Source: Roseitranquillus sp963776845 (GTDB lineage: Bacteria; Pseudomonadota; Alphaproteobacteria; Rhodobacterales; Rhodobacteraceae). From it: a stretch of 64,000 nucleotides of DNA. Shown here in pieces: positions 17,861 through 28,576 of the stretch (position 1 is the stretch's first letter; every line of letters starts with the position of its first letter). The stretch lies in NCBI GenBank assembly GCA_963776845.1, contig CAVZOJ010000002.1:868001-932000 (forward strand), written 5' to 3'. The notes beneath the pieces were generated by a model. It had not been told where the DNA came from and did no database searches. It worked only from the letters and a program-made list of their open reading frames with translations. The translations under genes were made by a program, and so were the position numbers.

Positions 17861-19843
17861 ATGATCACGGAACTCGGACATTTTGCTCTGGTACTCGCGC
17901 TGGTCGTGGCGGTCGTGCAGACCATCGTACCGATGGTCGGTGCCCAGCGTGGTTGGAGCAGATGGATGGCCGTGGCCGAACCCGCGGCGTCGGCGCAGGT
18001 CCTCCTCATCGCGTTCTCGTTCGCATCGCTGACCTACGCGTTCGTGACGTCCGACTTCTCGGTCCGGCTTGTTACGCTCAACTCTCACACGGCAAAGCCG
18101 CTCCTCTACAAGATCACCGGCGTCTGGGGGAACCACGAGGGCTCGATGCTCCTCTGGGTCTTCATCCTCGCGCTCTTCGGTGCCTCGGCGGCATGGTTCG
18201 GCGGACAGCTTCCAGCGGGGCTGCGGGCCCGCGTGCTGTCAATTCAGGGCGCCATCGGCGTGGCCTTCCTTGCGTTCATTCTCTTCACCTCGAACCCGTT
18301 TCTGCGCCTCGCTCAGCCACCGTTCGACGGGCAGGATCTGAACCCGCTGCTGCAGGACCCTGGGCTCGCGTTCCATCCGCCCTTCCTCTACCTCGGCTAT
18401 GTCGGCCTCTCGATGGCGTTCTCCTTCGCAGTCGCAGCGCTGATCGAGGGGCGGGTCGATGCTGCCTGGGCGCGCTGGGTGCGGCCGTGGACGCTGGCGG
18501 CGTGGCTCTTCCTGACCGTCGGTATCGCATTGGGGTCGTGGTGGGCGTACTACGAACTCGGCTGGGGCGGTTTCTGGTTCTGGGATCCCGTCGAGAATGC
18601 CAGCTTCATGCCCTGGCTGATCTCCGCCGCGCTGCTGCATTCCGCCATCGTGGTCGAGAAGCGGGAAGCGCTGAAGAGCTGGACGATCCTCCTGGCCATC
18701 TTGGCCTTCGGCTTCTCCCTGATCGGGACGTTCATCGTGCGCTCCGGCGTGTTGACCAGCGTCCACGCATTCGCGAACGACCCTGAGCGTGGCATCTGGA
18801 TCCTGGCGATCCTCGGCATCTTCGTCGGAGGTGCCCTGGCGCTCTACGCGGCCCGGGCGCACGCGATGGAGGCAAAGGGCGTGTTCGGCCTCGTCAGCCG
18901 CGAGAGTGCGCTCGTCGCCAACAACATCCTTCTCGCCGTCGCGTGCTTCGTCGTCTTCGTTGGCACCCTATGGCCGCTCGTGGCCGAGCTTGCGTTCGGT
19001 CGAAAACTGTCGGTCGGTCCGCCGTTCTTCGAGGCCGCTTTCACACCGTTCATGGTCATGCTCGCCATCATCCTGCCCATGGGCGCTTTGCTTCCGTGGA
19101 AGCGCGGCAGGCTTCGCGCCTTTGCGCCTCTCCGCGCGCTCGCGCTGCTGGCGGTTTCGTTGGGCGCGCTCGTCTGGGCGGTGCAGACGGGGAAGGGCAT
19201 GCTGGCACCCATCGGTTTCGCGCTGGGCGCATGGCTGATCGGCGGCGCGATCGTCGACTTCGCCAACCGGACCGGTCGCGGCGGATTGCGCAGCCGGCTC
19301 GACCGCGCCAGCCGCCTGCCGGGCGCCGACTGGGGCAAGGCCGTCGCGCATGCCGGCTTCGGCGTCACGACGCTGGGGATCGCGGCGCTGACAGCCTGGA
19401 CTGTGGAAGACATCCGCGTCGCCCAGGTCGGTGAGAGCTTCGGCGTCGGGCGCTACACCGTCACTCTCGATGCGGTCCAGGAGCGCGTGCAGGGGCCGAA
19501 CTACATGACGACGATTGCAGACGTGAGCGTATTCCGCGGCGACCGCCGCGTCGCGTCTCTGACACCGGAGAAGCGCTTCTATCCCGTGGCACGGATGCCG
19601 ACGACGGAGGCCGCGATCGACAATGGAGTCCTGCGCGACATCTACGTCGTCATCGGCGATCCGCAGGACGACGGCGGTTGGGCCGTCCGAACGTACATCA
19701 AGCCCTTCGCGAACTGGATTTGGGCAGGTGCGATCATCATGGCATTGGGCGGCTGCCTCAGCCTTTTCGACCGCCGCTACCGTGTCGCGGCGGGCGCCCG
19801 GAAGGAGCGCGCTGCGGCGGCCCGCGGGGTACCGGCGGAGTGA
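17861..19843 (+). CDS. ccmF: Cytochrome c heme lyase subunit CcmF
   Basis: Large integral membrane subunit of the CcmFH heme ligation machine. The 660 residues carry the tryptophan-rich heme-handling motif WGGFWFWDPVENASFMPW, the LNSHTAKPLLYKITGVWGNHEGSMLLW segment in two blocks, and HPPFLYLGYVG. About 14 to 15 spans are visible plus a periplasmic domain near residues 525-610. The start at 17861 (MITELGHFALVLAL) fits family alignments better than the long upstream frame. The TGA overlaps the ccmH GTG. Confidence 0.97.
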   Translation: MITELGHFALVLALVVAVVQTIVPMVGAQRGWSRWMAVAEPAASAQVLLIAFSFASLTYAFVTSDFSVRLVTLNSHTAKPLLYKITGVWGNHEGSMLLWVFILALFGASAAWFGGQLPAGLRARVLSIQGAIGVAFLAFILFTSNPFLRLAQPPFDGQDLNPLLQDPGLAFHPPFLYLGYVGLSMAFSFAVAALIEGRVDAAWARWVRPWTLAAWLFLTVGIALGSWWAYYELGWGGFWFWDPVENASFMPWLISAALLHSAIVVEKREALKSWTILLAILAFGFSLIGTFIVRSGVLTSVHAFANDPERGIWILAILGIFVGGALALYAARAHAMEAKGVFGLVSRESALVANNILLAVACFVVFVGTLWPLVAELAFGRKLSVGPPFFEAAFTPFMVMLAIILPMGALLPWKRGRLRAFAPLRALALLAVSLGALVWAVQTGKGMLAPIGFALGAWLIGGAIVDFANRTGRGGLRSRLDRASRLPGADWGKAVAHAGFGVTTLGIAALTAWTVEDIRVAQVGESFGVGRYTVTLDAVQERVQGPNYMTTIADVSVFRGDRRVASLTPEKRFYPVARMPTTEAAIDNGVLRDIYVVIGDPQDDGGWAVRTYIKPFANWIWAGAIIMALGGCLSLFDRRYRVAAGARKERAAAARGVPAE

Positions 19844-20283
19844 AGCGCCTCGCGCTGATCCTGGTTTTTCTGGCCGGCCCCCTTCTGGCAGTTCAGCCCG
19901 ACGAGGTTCTCGACGACCCGGTACTGGAGGAGCGGGCGCGCGAGATTTCCTCGGAACTGCGCTGTCTCGTCTGCCGCAACGAGTCGATCGACGAGTCGAA
20001 CGCGGACCTCGCGCGCGACCTTCGGCTGCTTGTGCGGGAGCGGCTGCTTGCCGGGGACACCAATCCCGAGGTCGTCGGATTCGTCACCGACAGATACGGC
20101 GAATATGTGCTGCTACGGCCGAACGCCGAGGGCGCCAATCTCGTGCTCTGGCTGGCCGGGCCGGCAATGCTCGTCGCGGCGCTACTCGTCGCGGCGTTGA
20201 CGCTCCGGCGGCGCGGTAGCCTGCCCGCCGCCGATCTTACCGACGAGGAGCGGACTCGGCTCGACGAGCTGACGCGGCAGTAG
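19840..20283 (+). CDS. ccmH: Cytochrome c maturation protein CcmH
   Basis: Thiol-redox component that reduces apocytochrome cysteines before heme attachment. The start is GTG 19840, overlapping the ccmF stop. There is a signal peptide (MKRLALILVFLAGPLLA), the LRCLVCRNESI active-site motif around residue 45, and one C-terminal span (LVLWLAGPAMLVAALLVAAL). The length of 147 residues matches the short form; the CcmI domain is not attached and is not in the window. Confidence 0.96.
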   Translation: MKRLALILVFLAGPLLAVQPDEVLDDPVLEERAREISSELRCLVCRNESIDESNADLARDLRLLVRERLLAGDTNPEVVGFVTDRYGEYVLLRPNAEGANLVLWLAGPAMLVAALLVAALTLRRRGSLPAADLTDEERTRLDELTRQ

Positions 20284-20340
20284 GTCTTTCGCGCCTCGCA
20301 GCTTCGGCGTACCTCCCGCGCAAGAGTACCGGAGTCCCCC

Positions 20341-21117
20341 ATGGACTATCAGACGATAAGCTTCGAGGAGACGGACGGCCTGGCCCTCGTCACGCTGCGT
20401 CGGCCCGACGTGCGCAACGCCCTCAATTCGCAGATGCGCGCCGAGATCCTCCACGCGGTGCGCAGCCTGTCCGAGACGGCGCGCGTGCTGGTGCTGACCG
20501 GTGCCGGCCGCGCCTTCTGCTCCGGTCAGGATCTCGGCGACAGCACGAACCTCGATTCGGCTGACCTCGAGCGGACGCTCCGTGACGAGTACGAGCCGAT
20601 GCTTCGGGCGATCTACGACTGCGCAGTGCCGACGATCGCTGCGGTGAACGGCGCGGCCGCGGGCGCCGGCGCCAATCTGGCGCTTGCCTGTGACGTGGTG
20701 ATCGCGGCCGAGAGCGCGACCTTCGTCCAGGCCTTTACCCGCATCGGCCTGATCCCGGATGCCGGCGGCACGTACTGGCTGCCCCGGCAGGTCGGCTTTG
20801 CCCGCGCGATGGGCGCGGCGCTTTTCGCCGAGCCTGTCACCGCGACGGAGGCGGCGGAGTGGGGGATGATCTGGCAAGCCACGCCAGATGGTTCGTTCGA
20901 CGAGACCTGGCGCCGGCGGGCCCGTCAGCTCGCCTCGGGGCCGACGGCGACGTACTCCGCCGTCAAGAAGGCCATGCGGTCGACATGGTCCAACGATCTC
21001 GAGACGCAGCTGTCGCTCGAAGCGTCATTGCAGGGCGACTGCGGCCGCACCCGGGACTTTCGCGAGGGTGTTCTGGCGTTCCTGGAAAAGCGGCCCGCGT
21101 CGTTCGAGGGCCGCTGA
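20341..21117 (+). CDS. Enoyl-CoA hydratase/isomerase family protein
   Basis: Crotonase-fold enzyme, 258 residues. The CoA-binding and oxyanion elements are visible as GRAFCSGQDLGD and VNGAAAGAGANLALACD. The segment FTRIGLIPDAGGTYWLPR carries an aspartate where simple hydratases have glutamate, a pattern seen in PaaG-like isomerases, so 2-(1,2-epoxyphenyl)acetyl-CoA isomerase is the closest match. The substrate is uncertain. It follows ccmH by 57 bases; this neighbourhood is conserved in Rhodobacterales. Confidence 0.85.
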   Translation: MDYQTISFEETDGLALVTLRRPDVRNALNSQMRAEILHAVRSLSETARVLVLTGAGRAFCSGQDLGDSTNLDSADLERTLRDEYEPMLRAIYDCAVPTIAAVNGAAAGAGANLALACDVVIAAESATFVQAFTRIGLIPDAGGTYWLPRQVGFARAMGAALFAEPVTATEAAEWGMIWQATPDGSFDETWRRRARQLASGPTATYSAVKKAMRSTWSNDLETQLSLEASLQGDCGRTRDFREGVLAFLEKRPASFEGR

Positions 21118-21209
21118 AAGCTGTCGTCTCGACTGATCCGGCTGATCCCGGCCGGGGCAAGCGCAGGCACGAGGCCGCTTCGGGACTATCCCGCCACGGC
21201 CGCCCTGGT

Positions 21210-22496
<1,287 letters not shown>

Positions 22497-22544
22497 GGCA
22501 TCCCCTCCATGGCGCGGCCGTCGTCCGCGGTTTGCCGATGGCCC

Positions 22545-23936
22545 TCAGGCCGCATCATTGAGTCGCGCGATCGTTTCGTCGCGACCGATCACAAGCATCA
22601 TGTCGAAAACGCTGGGCGTGGCCGTGCGCCCGGCCAGGGCGGCACGTAACGGCTGCGCCAGCTTGCCGAGCTTGATGTCGTGCGCGTCGGCCAATCGGCT
22701 CACGACATCTTCCAGCATGTCTCGGGTCCAGCTAGCATTATGCAGGTGCGGCGTCAATTCGGCGAGGAGCGCGCGTGAGGCGGGGTCCAGAGCCTTCGCA
22801 GCCGCAGCATCGGGCACGATCGGACGCTCCGCCAGGGCGAAGTGCGCCTTCTCGAGCAGGTCGGGATAGCTCTTCGCCCGCTCCTTGACATGCGGCATCG
22901 CCGCGAGGAGGGACGCGCGACCTGCCTCGCCCAGTTCCGGCCGCCCGGTTGCCCGCAGCCACGCATCCACCTCGTCTGCAAGCCGATCGTCCGGCGTCAT
23001 CGCGATGTGACGGCCCGACAGGTGCTCGAGCTTCTTGGTGTCCAGACGTGCCGGTGCGCGGCCGATGCCGGAGAGGTCGAACCACTCGATCGCCTGGGCG
23101 TCGGTGAAGACTTCGTCGTCTCCATGGCTCCAGCCAAGCCGCGCGAGGTAATTCCGCATGGCGGAGGCCGGATACCCCTCGTCCCTCCAGGCGTCGACCC
23201 CGAGGGCGCCATGGCGCTTCGACAGCTTCTTGCCGTCCTCGCCGTGGATCAGCGGGATATGCGCCCAGACGGGCTCGTCCCAACCCATGGCGCGCCAAAT
23301 CTGCGCCTGTCGCGCGGCGTTGCCGAGGTGGTCGTCGCCGCGGATGACGTGCGTGACGCCCATGTCGCGGTCGTCGACGACGACGGCCAGCATGTAGGTC
23401 GGCGTGCCGTCCGACCTCAGCAGCACCATGTCGTCGAGCTGCGCGTTCTCCCATGTCACCGCGCCCTGGACCGCGTCCTCGACGACCGTCTGCCCCTCTC
23501 GCGGCGCCCGCAGACGAACGGCGTGCGGGCCGTCTGGGCAGTCCTTGGGGTCGGCATCTCGCCACGGGCTCTGGAACAGGGTGGAGCGCCCGGCCGCACG
23601 TGCCTCCTCGCGGAAGGCCGCGATCTCCTCCTGCGTCGACCAGCAGCGATAGGCGTGGCCGGCCTCGAGCATCTGGTGGGCGACCTCGGCATGCCGGTCC
23701 GCCCGCTCGAACTGGCTCACCGGGTCACCGTCCCAGTCGAGGCCGAGCCAGCCGAGGCCGTCGTAGATCGCCTCCGTCGCCTCCGGGGTCGAGCGCGCGC
23801 GATCGGTATCCTCGATCCTGAGCAGGAACACACCGTCGCGCCCCCGCGCGAACAGCCAGTTGAACAGCGCCGTGCGGGCGCCGCCGATATGCAGGTAGCC
23901 GGTCGGGGAGGGGGCAAAGCGGGTGACGACACTCAT
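22545..23936 (-). CDS. gltX: Glutamate-tRNA ligase
   Basis: Class I aminoacyl-tRNA synthetase charging tRNA-Glu (and possibly tRNA-Gln, typical of alphaproteobacteria). The HIGH motif appears as PSPTGYLHIGGARTALFN, and the KMSKS loop as GKKLSKRHGALG. The length of 463 residues is normal. It lies upstream of gltA and divergent from comEC with 83 bases between them. Confidence 0.97.
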   Translation of the reverse strand: MSVVTRFAPSPTGYLHIGGARTALFNWLFARGRDGVFLLRIEDTDRARSTPEATEAIYDGLGWLGLDWDGDPVSQFERADRHAEVAHQMLEAGHAYRCWSTQEEIAAFREEARAAGRSTLFQSPWRDADPKDCPDGPHAVRLRAPREGQTVVEDAVQGAVTWENAQLDDMVLLRSDGTPTYMLAVVVDDRDMGVTHVIRGDDHLGNAARQAQIWRAMGWDEPVWAHIPLIHGEDGKKLSKRHGALGVDAWRDEGYPASAMRNYLARLGWSHGDDEVFTDAQAIEWFDLSGIGRAPARLDTKKLEHLSGRHIAMTPDDRLADEVDAWLRATGRPELGEAGRASLLAAMPHVKERAKSYPDLLEKAHFALAERPIVPDAAAAKALDPASRALLAELTPHLHNASWTRDMLEDVVSRLADAHDIKLGKLAQPLRAALAGRTATPSVFDMMLVIGRDETIARLNDAA

Positions 23937-24019
23937 GGCGGGGCGAAATTAACCTTTCGGTAACCAGGTCGGACGTACCTCTGGCGACCGTCTAGACAAG
24001 CCCCGGAGGGGTATCAAGG

Positions 24020-26131
24020 GTGCCTGCCCTCCCCAGCATCGCGCGGATCCTCGACGGCCAGCGGGGGCACTTGTTCCCGTGGAGTCCGGTCTGCCTCGGC
24101 ACCGGCATCGGGATCTACTTCGCGCTGAGGACGGAGCCGGGGATCGCCGTCTGGGCGACGCTCGCCGTGGTGGTCGCGGCGCTGGCGGTCGTGGCCCGCC
24201 GCCTTACTTCGTTCCGGCCGATCCCTGTGGCGCTGATCCTGGTGATCCTCGGCGCAGGGCTCGCGGCCTGGCGGACGCATGACATCGCGGCGCCCGTCCT
24301 TGGCTTCCACTATTACGGCCCCGTCGAGGGCAGGATCGTCAACATCGACCGCTCCGTGTCCGACGCCGTGCGCCTGACCCTCGACCGCGTCGTGCTGGAG
24401 CGGACGCCGCCGTCCCGCACGCCCGGGCGGGTACGCGTCTCGCTTCATGGCGACCAGGGCTTCGTCGACCCGGCACCGGGCATGACGGTGATGATGACGG
24501 CGAACCTCTCCGCGCCCGGCGGACCGGTGGAGCCGGGCGGCTTCGACTTCCGCCGCAACGCGTGGTTTCAGGGCATCGGCGCCGTCGGTTACACGCGGAC
24601 GCCGGTCCTGGCCGTGACCCCCGCCTCGACGCGGGGCCTGTGGATGACCAGCTTGCGCGACCGCATCTCCGGCGCGGTCCAGGCGGCGCTGCCCGGTCGG
24701 ATCGGCGCCTTTGCGGCGGCGATCACCACCGGCGACCGCTCCGGCATGGACGGCGACACGCTGGCCTCGCTCCGCGCCTCGAACCTCGCCCATCTTCTGG
24801 CGATCTCCGGGCTCCACATGGGGCTTCTCACCGGCTTCGTCTTCGCTGCCATCCGATACGGCTTCGCCGCCATCCCCGCCGTGGCCCTGCGGTGGAACGT
24901 CAAGAAGCTGGCAGCCGTCGTGGCGCTCGCCGCCGGGGCGTTCTACCTGGGCCTCTCGGGCGGCAACGTCGCGACCGAGCGGGCGTTCATCATGGTCGCC
25001 GTGATGCTCGTCGCCATCCTCTTCGACCGGCGGGCGCTGTCGCTGCGCTCGGTCGCGCTTGCCGCGATCATCGTCCTGGTCCTGCGGCCCGAGGCGCTGA
25101 TCGGGCCCGGCTTCCAGATGTCGTTCGCGGCCACGGCGGCCCTGATCGGCGTCTATGCCTGGTTGCGCGACTGGGACGGCCCGGCAATGCCGAAATGGTT
25201 CAAGCCCGTCGGCGGCGTGCTCGTGTCCTCGGCCGTGGCGGGCGCCGCAACGGCGCCCATCGGCGCGGCTCACTTCAACCAGCTCGCGCATTACGGGCTC
25301 ATCGCCAACACCCTCTCGGTTCCGTTGATGGGCGCGGTGGTCATTCCTGGAGCGGTTCTGGCGGGGCTGCTCGCGCCGCTCGGGCTCGGCTGGATCGGCC
25401 TTGCGGTCATGGCGCCGGCCATCGCCTGGATCCTCGGCGTCTCGGACTGGGTGGCAGGGCTCGACGGCGCGCTCAGTCTGGTGCCGGCGCCGGGCGCCGC
25501 CGTCCTGCCTCTGGTCGCGCTCGGCGGCCTGTGGATCATCCTGTGGCACGGCCGCGCGCGCGTCGCCGGCCTCGCACCGCTCATGCTGGCGCTCGCCCTC
25601 TGGAGCGGCGCCGAGCGGCCCGAGGTGCTGGTCTCGGTCTCCGGCGGTCTGGTCGGCGTCCTGACCGAAGAGGGGCGGGTGCTCAACAAGCCGCGGGGGG
25701 AGAGCTTCGCCGCCGAGACATGGCTCGAGAACGACGGCGACGGCGCCACGCAGGAGGCGGCGTCCGCAAGGCCGGGCTTCGAGCCGGCCGAGCATGACGC
25801 CTTGCGGGTTCGCGGACAGCCGATCTTCCTCGTCACCGGCCGCAACGGGGCCGAGCGTGCCGAACGGCTCTGCACGGCCGGCACGCTGGTGGTGACCTCG
25901 GCCGAGACGGCGCTGAAGGGTCCGTGCGAGGTCCTCGATCGGCCGCGGCTCGAAGCGATGGGCGGAGCGGCCGTCCGCCGTGATGCGGAGCGTTGGGCCA
26001 TCGAGGCAGTCGCCGACCGCACCGGATCGCGCCCCTGGGCCGTCCCGGCGCAGGAGCGCCCCGCGGCGTCTCTCATCGACCGGGCAGTAGCTCTTGTGCG
26101 AGGCGCGCCGGAGCAAGCGGGGGGCGTCTAG
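24020..26131 (+). CDS. comEC: ComEC/Rec2 DNA-uptake channel protein
   Basis: Polytopic inner-membrane protein that passes single-stranded DNA into the cytoplasm during natural transformation. The start is GTG 24020 with GGAGGGG upstream. The N-terminal DUF4131 region (about residues 40-180) is followed by the competence domain with LAHLLAISGLHMGLLTGF and GNVATERAFIMVAVM. The C-terminal periplasmic domain (about residues 540-700) has no visible HxHxDH zinc motif, so the metallo-beta-lactamase-like nuclease domain is degenerate, as in many alphaproteobacteria. Confidence 0.93.
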   Translation: MPALPSIARILDGQRGHLFPWSPVCLGTGIGIYFALRTEPGIAVWATLAVVVAALAVVARRLTSFRPIPVALILVILGAGLAAWRTHDIAAPVLGFHYYGPVEGRIVNIDRSVSDAVRLTLDRVVLERTPPSRTPGRVRVSLHGDQGFVDPAPGMTVMMTANLSAPGGPVEPGGFDFRRNAWFQGIGAVGYTRTPVLAVTPASTRGLWMTSLRDRISGAVQAALPGRIGAFAAAITTGDRSGMDGDTLASLRASNLAHLLAISGLHMGLLTGFVFAAIRYGFAAIPAVALRWNVKKLAAVVALAAGAFYLGLSGGNVATERAFIMVAVMLVAILFDRRALSLRSVALAAIIVLVLRPEALIGPGFQMSFAATAALIGVYAWLRDWDGPAMPKWFKPVGGVLVSSAVAGAATAPIGAAHFNQLAHYGLIANTLSVPLMGAVVIPGAVLAGLLAPLGLGWIGLAVMAPAIAWILGVSDWVAGLDGALSLVPAPGAAVLPLVALGGLWIILWHGRARVAGLAPLMLALALWSGAERPEVLVSVSGGLVGVLTEEGRVLNKPRGESFAAETWLENDGDGATQEAASARPGFEPAEHDALRVRGQPIFLVTGRNGAERAERLCTAGTLVVTSAETALKGPCEVLDRPRLEAMGGAAVRRDAERWAIEAVADRTGSRPWAVPAQERPAASLIDRAVALVRGAPEQAGGV

Positions 26132-26604
26132 ACCGCCGCTGATCCGAATACCGCCGGAGCCTCTGCCGCGGCTCCCGCGCGTCATCACAACGACGCTGCT
26201 CGACCCAGCCGCCATCGCGCGTCACCGCAAGCCACATGATGCGAGCGGGGGCCATCGTACAGCGAAGCTCGCCCGTCGGCGGCAGCCATACGGACGCCTC
26301 GCTCGTCGGCACGGCCCCGTCATAGCTAGGGGTGCAGATCGGACCGACCGACAGACTTGTCAAAGCGCCTCTTCGATCGTGCTGCGGATCAGCATTGTGT
26401 GCCTCGGTAGCGCGACGGTTCGGCAACCATAATCGCTCAACTGACGCGGGCGCCCCAAGGGCAGGGCACGAACTCGCACCGCCTCGCCATCCTTGACGTC
26501 GCCTGGACAGCGGCGGCCATAGGTCGCGCGGAAACCGGAAGACCCGGCGCGGCGTACCGCAGCAGCCGAGGCGAAGTCGCGTGGCGCGATCCGTCTCGCG
26601 GTCG
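26132..26604. other. 473-base gap between convergent comEC and lexA
   Basis: No supported gene. On the minus strand two adjacent frames look partly coding: one ends at 26360 (reading LSDYGCRTVALPRHTMLIRS), and the other spans roughly 26130-26340 (SVWLPPTGELRCTMAPARIM). They could be one short decayed gene broken by a frameshift. Neither has a good start codon with a ribosome-binding site, so it is not called. Confidence 0.35.
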
Positions 26605-27303
26605 CTAGTAGGTCCTGATCAGTCCGACCAGCCGACCCTGGATCTTGACCTGGTCTTCCCGATAAATTCGCGTCTCGTAGGCGGAATTCGCGGCTTCCAA
26701 CGCGACCGATCCGCCCTGCCGGCGATAGCGCTTCAGCGTCGCCTCCTGCCCCTCGACCAGGGCGACCACGATCTCGCCGTTGTTCGCCGTCGCGCCTTCG
26801 CGGATCACCACTACGTCGCCATCGTTTATGCCGGCGTCGATCATCGAGTCGCCTTTCACCTCCAGCGCGTAGTGCTGGTGGTTGCCCGAGAGCATCTGAC
26901 CCGGCACGGCGACGTTGTGGCTGACCTGGCTGATCGCTTCGATCGGAACGCCGGCCGCGATCCGGCCCATCACCGGCAGTTCGACGGCATAGACCTCCAC
27001 CGGACGCGCATTGGCCGGCCGCCGTGCCTCGCCAGAGCCGCCGTCGCCGTCGATGACCTGCGGCACGAAGCCTGCGCCGGGATCCATCGCGTCGGGCAGC
27101 TTGACGATCTCGATGGCGCGGGCGCGGTGTGCAAGGCGCCGGATGAAGCCGCGTTCTTCCAGCGCCGTGATCAGGCGGTGGATCCCCGACTTCGACCGCA
27201 GGTCCAGCGCCTCCTTCATCTCGTCGAACGAGGGCGGCACGCCGTCGCGCTGGACCCGCTTGTGGATGAATTCCAGAAGCTGAAGCTGCTTGCGGGTGAG
27301 CAT
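26605..27303 (-). CDS. lexA: LexA repressor
   Basis: SOS repressor, 232 residues, with an N-terminal winged helix (MLTRKQLQLLEFIHKRVQ, then PSFDEMKEAL) and a C-terminal S24 autoprotease. The self-cleavage site is the Ala-Gly in GRIAAGVPIEA. The catalytic serine is in GDSMIDAGINDGD and the lysine in EATLKRYRRQGG. A LexA box lies 42 bases upstream, indicating autoregulation. Confidence 0.97.
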   Translation of the reverse strand: MLTRKQLQLLEFIHKRVQRDGVPPSFDEMKEALDLRSKSGIHRLITALEERGFIRRLAHRARAIEIVKLPDAMDPGAGFVPQVIDGDGGSGEARRPANARPVEVYAVELPVMGRIAAGVPIEAISQVSHNVAVPGQMLSGNHQHYALEVKGDSMIDAGINDGDVVVIREGATANNGEIVVALVEGQEATLKRYRRQGGSVALEAANSAYETRIYREDQVKIQGRLVGLIRTY

Positions 27304-27344
27304 CGGGAAGCCTCCTCGGGGTGCGGACAGGTCCGTTCCCGTTT

Positions 27345-27359
27345 GTTCTACGCCCGTTC
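27345..27359. promoter_or_regulatory. LexA (SOS) box upstream of lexA
   Basis: GTTCTACGCCCGTTC is an exact GTTC-N7-GTTC direct repeat, the alphaproteobacterial LexA operator. A third GTTC at 27335-27338 is spaced by six bases from the next. The lexA start is at 27303. Confidence 0.85.
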
Positions 27360-27409
27360 CCCTTTTGGGTCAATCGCTTGCCGTGAGTCGCGCGCGTTGC
27401 CGCCGCCGC

Positions 27410-28576
27410 TCACGGAAGTGGAATGAACTCCACCGCAGCGCCCGCCGGTCGCGCCGCGTCGCGCGGCGGCCGGACCAAAAGCGCGTCCGACTCCGACAGG
27501 ACGGACAGCAGCGCGCTGTCCTGGCGCTTCGCCGCGACCAACCCCTCCGGCGTCTGCCGGGCACGCATGTAGTGCTCGCGCGGGCCGTTCGGCTCCAGCG
27601 CCTCCGCCAGGGTCCCGGACCGGCGCGGGACCGGTGCCGGCGGATAGCCCAGCATCGTGCGCACCATCGGCACCGCGAATACCATGCCGCAGACCATGGA
27701 CGAGACCGGGTTGCCCGGCAGCCCCAGCATCGCCGCGTCGGCCATCCGCCCCGCCATCAACGGCTTCCCGGGCCGCATCGCGACACGGTGGAACGTCTGC
27801 TGCATGCCGCGGCCGGCCGCGACCTCGGCCACGATGTCGTGGTCACCGACCGATGCGCCGCCGATTGTGACGATCAGGTCGGCACCGTCCGCGAGGTCCA
27901 GCACGTAGCCAAGCGCCGCCGCATTGTCCCGCGCGATCGGCAGCATCCTGACCTCGGCGCCGGCATCCTCCAGCATTGCCGCCAGCCCGAAGGCGTTCGA
28001 GGCGACGATCTGGTCCGGACCCGGCGCCTCGCCCGGCATCACCAGTTCGTCTCCCGTCGCGATCAGGGCCACGACGGGCCGGCGCACGACCGGCACCCGG
28101 CCGAGGTTCATCGAGGCGAGCAGCGCGATGTCCACCGGCCGCAACCGCCGTACCGAGAGCGTGTCTCCCTCGGCGAAGTCCGCCCCGAGGTCGCGCACGT
28201 GAGGGCCGTCGTCGAGCGCGGCTCCCAGCACGATCTCGTTCCCGGTCCGCTCCACGTCCTCCTGGATCACGATCCGGGTCGCGCCGTCGGGCACTGGCGC
28301 GCCGGTGAAGATCCTGACGGCTTCCCCCTCCGCCACCGTTCCGAGCCAGCGCCGCCCGGCCGCCGCTTCTCCGACGACGCGCAGGCGGGCGCCCGGGGTG
28401 GCCGAAGCCACGGCGTAGCCGTCCATCGCCGAGGTGCGGAACGGCGGCTGGCTGCGACGCGCCGCGACCGGCCGCGCCAGCATCCGGCCGGCGGCGGCGC
28501 GTAACGGCACCTCCTCCGACGGGAGCGGCGCGACGAGCGACAGCACGTGGTCCAGCGCCTCGGCGACCGAGATCAT
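27410..28576 (-). CDS. moeA: Molybdopterin molybdenumtransferase MoeA
   Basis: Inserts molybdate into adenylylated molybdopterin. The 388 residues begin with MISVAEALDHVLSLV and include PPFRTSAMDGYAV, RIFTGAPVPDGA, VALIATGDELV and GLPGNPVSSMVC. The start at 28576 overlaps the moaC stop by four bases; the 86 residues of the longer frame upstream are moaC read in another frame. Confidence 0.96.
   Translation of the reverse strand: MISVAEALDHVLSLVAPLPSEEVPLRAAAGRMLARPVAARRSQPPFRTSAMDGYAVASATPGARLRVVGEAAAGRRWLGTVAEGEAVRIFTGAPVPDGATRIVIQEDVERTGNEIVLGAALDDGPHVRDLGADFAEGDTLSVRRLRPVDIALLASMNLGRVPVVRRPVVALIATGDELVMPGEAPGPDQIVASNAFGLAAMLEDAGAEVRMLPIARDNAAALGYVLDLADGADLIVTIGGASVGDHDIVAEVAAGRGMQQTFHRVAMRPGKPLMAGRMADAAMLGLPGNPVSSMVCGMVFAVPMVRTMLGYPPAPVPRRSGTLAEALEPNGPREHYMRARQTPEGLVAAKRQDSALLSVLSESDALLVRPPRDAARPAGAAVEFIPLP

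Noticed and set aside
24014..26215. 733-codon minus-strand frame opposite comEC
   Set aside because: Low-complexity His/Arg/Gly sequence, an antisense shadow of a well-supported membrane protein.
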